This document shows, in pieces, positions 16,106-16,654 of a DNA stretch of 16,654 nucleotides. The notes under the pieces were generated by a model. That model did no database searches, was not told the origin of the DNA, and saw only the letters and a list, made by a program, of their open reading frames with translations. Positions within the stretch are counted from its first letter, which is position 1. Every line of letters begins with the position of its first letter. The translations under genes and the position numbers were made by a program. The stretch covers positions 1 to 16,654 of the forward strand of contig DCYM01000207.1 in assembly GCA_002331465.1 (NCBI GenBank), written 5' to 3'. The DNA comes from Candidatus Neomicrothrix sp. UBA2110 (lineage in GTDB: Bacteria; Actinomycetota; Acidimicrobiia; Acidimicrobiales; Poriferisodalaceae).

Positions 16106-16654
16106 ATGACGATGGCAGGAATGTACGTAAGTCCTGAACAGTTGATGCAAGACCGCGCTGACTATGCGCGTAAGGGAATCGCACGCGGGCGCAGTCTCGC
16201 TGCCGTTGAATACCAGGGCGGCGTAGCGCTCGTCGCCGAGAATGCCAGTTCATCGCTGCGTAAGGTTTCAGAAATATATGATCGAATCGCTTTCGGAGGC
16301 GTCGGACGTTACAACGAATTTGATCAACTGCGAGTAGCGGGCGTTCGTTACGCGGAGCTCAAGGGTTATCAATACAGTCGAGATGACGTTGACGCTCGAA
16401 GTCTTGCTAATCAATACGCCCAGATGCTGGGACAGATTTTCACCCATGAGATGAAACCCATGGAGGTTGAAATCGTGGTCGCGGAAATCGACCGTGAAGG
16501 TGATGCAGAGTTGTACCGAGTTCAGTATGACGGCACTGTGGTTGATGAACAAAACTGGTGTTGCATAGGGGGCGATTCAGGAGCTGTTCTTGAAAGATTG
16601 AGCGACGGCTGGTCTGCCGATCTTGAGCGTGACGGCGCCGTTCGTCTTGCAGTC
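16106..16654 (+). CDS. prcA: Proteasome 20S alpha subunit, N-terminal part
   Basis: Structural ring subunit that gates the 20S core and binds the Mpa tail. 183 codons are present and the frame runs off the window end, so it is partial (family about 240-250). It begins MTMAGMYVSPEQLMQDRADY, then ARKGIARGRS, VALVAENASSSLRKVSEIYDRI, GVGRYNEFDQLRVAG and the LANQYAQMLGQIFT helix, which align with M. tuberculosis PrcA. Starts at codons 3 or 6 are also possible; ATG at 16106 is the nearest to the GAGAGGGG site. There is no active-site threonine, as expected for alpha. PafA is expected downstream. Confidence 0.95.
   Translation, partial: MTMAGMYVSPEQLMQDRADYARKGIARGRSLAAVEYQGGVALVAENASSSLRKVSEIYDRIAFGGVGRYNEFDQLRVAGVRYAELKGYQYSRDDVDARSLANQYAQMLGQIFTHEMKPMEVEIVVAEIDREGDAELYRVQYDGTVVDEQNWCCIGGDSGAVLERLSDGWSADLERDGAVRLAV

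Overview
The window carries an actinobacterial Pup-proteasome locus: Mpa/ARC ATPase, Dop, Pup, PrcB and the start of PrcA, together with an F420-type FbiC and a MarP-like membrane protease. The base composition looks moderate rather than strongly GC-rich. That, with the gene content, suggests a non-mycobacterial actinobacterium, possibly a marine Acidimicrobiia-type lineage. This placement is an inference from protein character, not a measured phylogeny.

Layout. From about 7652 down to 4, six genes run on the minus strand with gaps of 2 to 53 bases: a small protein of unknown function, a FIST-domain protein, transketolase, transaldolase, an HxlR-family regulator and FbiC. They look like one transcription unit. 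From 7783 to 11279, six genes run on the plus strand: a stand-alone LON substrate-binding-domain protein, a holin-X-like two-helix membrane protein, two further small proteins, TrmI (tRNA m1A58 methyltransferase) and a MarP-like CvpA/trypsin protease. A small ferredoxin lies on the minus strand at 11343-11576. Mpa/ARC, Dop, Pup, PrcB and PrcA then run on the plus strand to the window edge, where PrcA is cut after 183 codons. No stretch longer than about 220 bases lacks a gene. I saw no mobile element, CRISPR array, tRNA or rRNA.

How the genes work together. Dop converts Pup-Gln to Pup-Glu and also removes Pup from substrates. The ligase PafA is not in the window and would be expected downstream. 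Mpa/ARC recognises pupylated proteins through its coiled coil, unfolds them and feeds them to the PrcA/PrcB core, docking through its C-terminal GQYL. On the minus strand, transketolase and transaldolase form the non-oxidative pentose phosphate branch, and FbiC makes FO, the deazaflavin precursor of F420. Their co-transcription with an HxlR regulator hints at a link between sugar-phosphate flux and F420 chemistry, for example through an F420-dependent glucose-6-phosphate dehydrogenase encoded elsewhere (inference).

The core systems are known ones. The less ordinary points are Ala instead of Gly before the catalytic Thr of PrcB, the PPP-HxlR-FbiC operon, the small membrane-protein block between LON and TrmI, the reversed ferredoxin between MarP and Mpa, and two conserved-looking cysteines in the MarP homologue.
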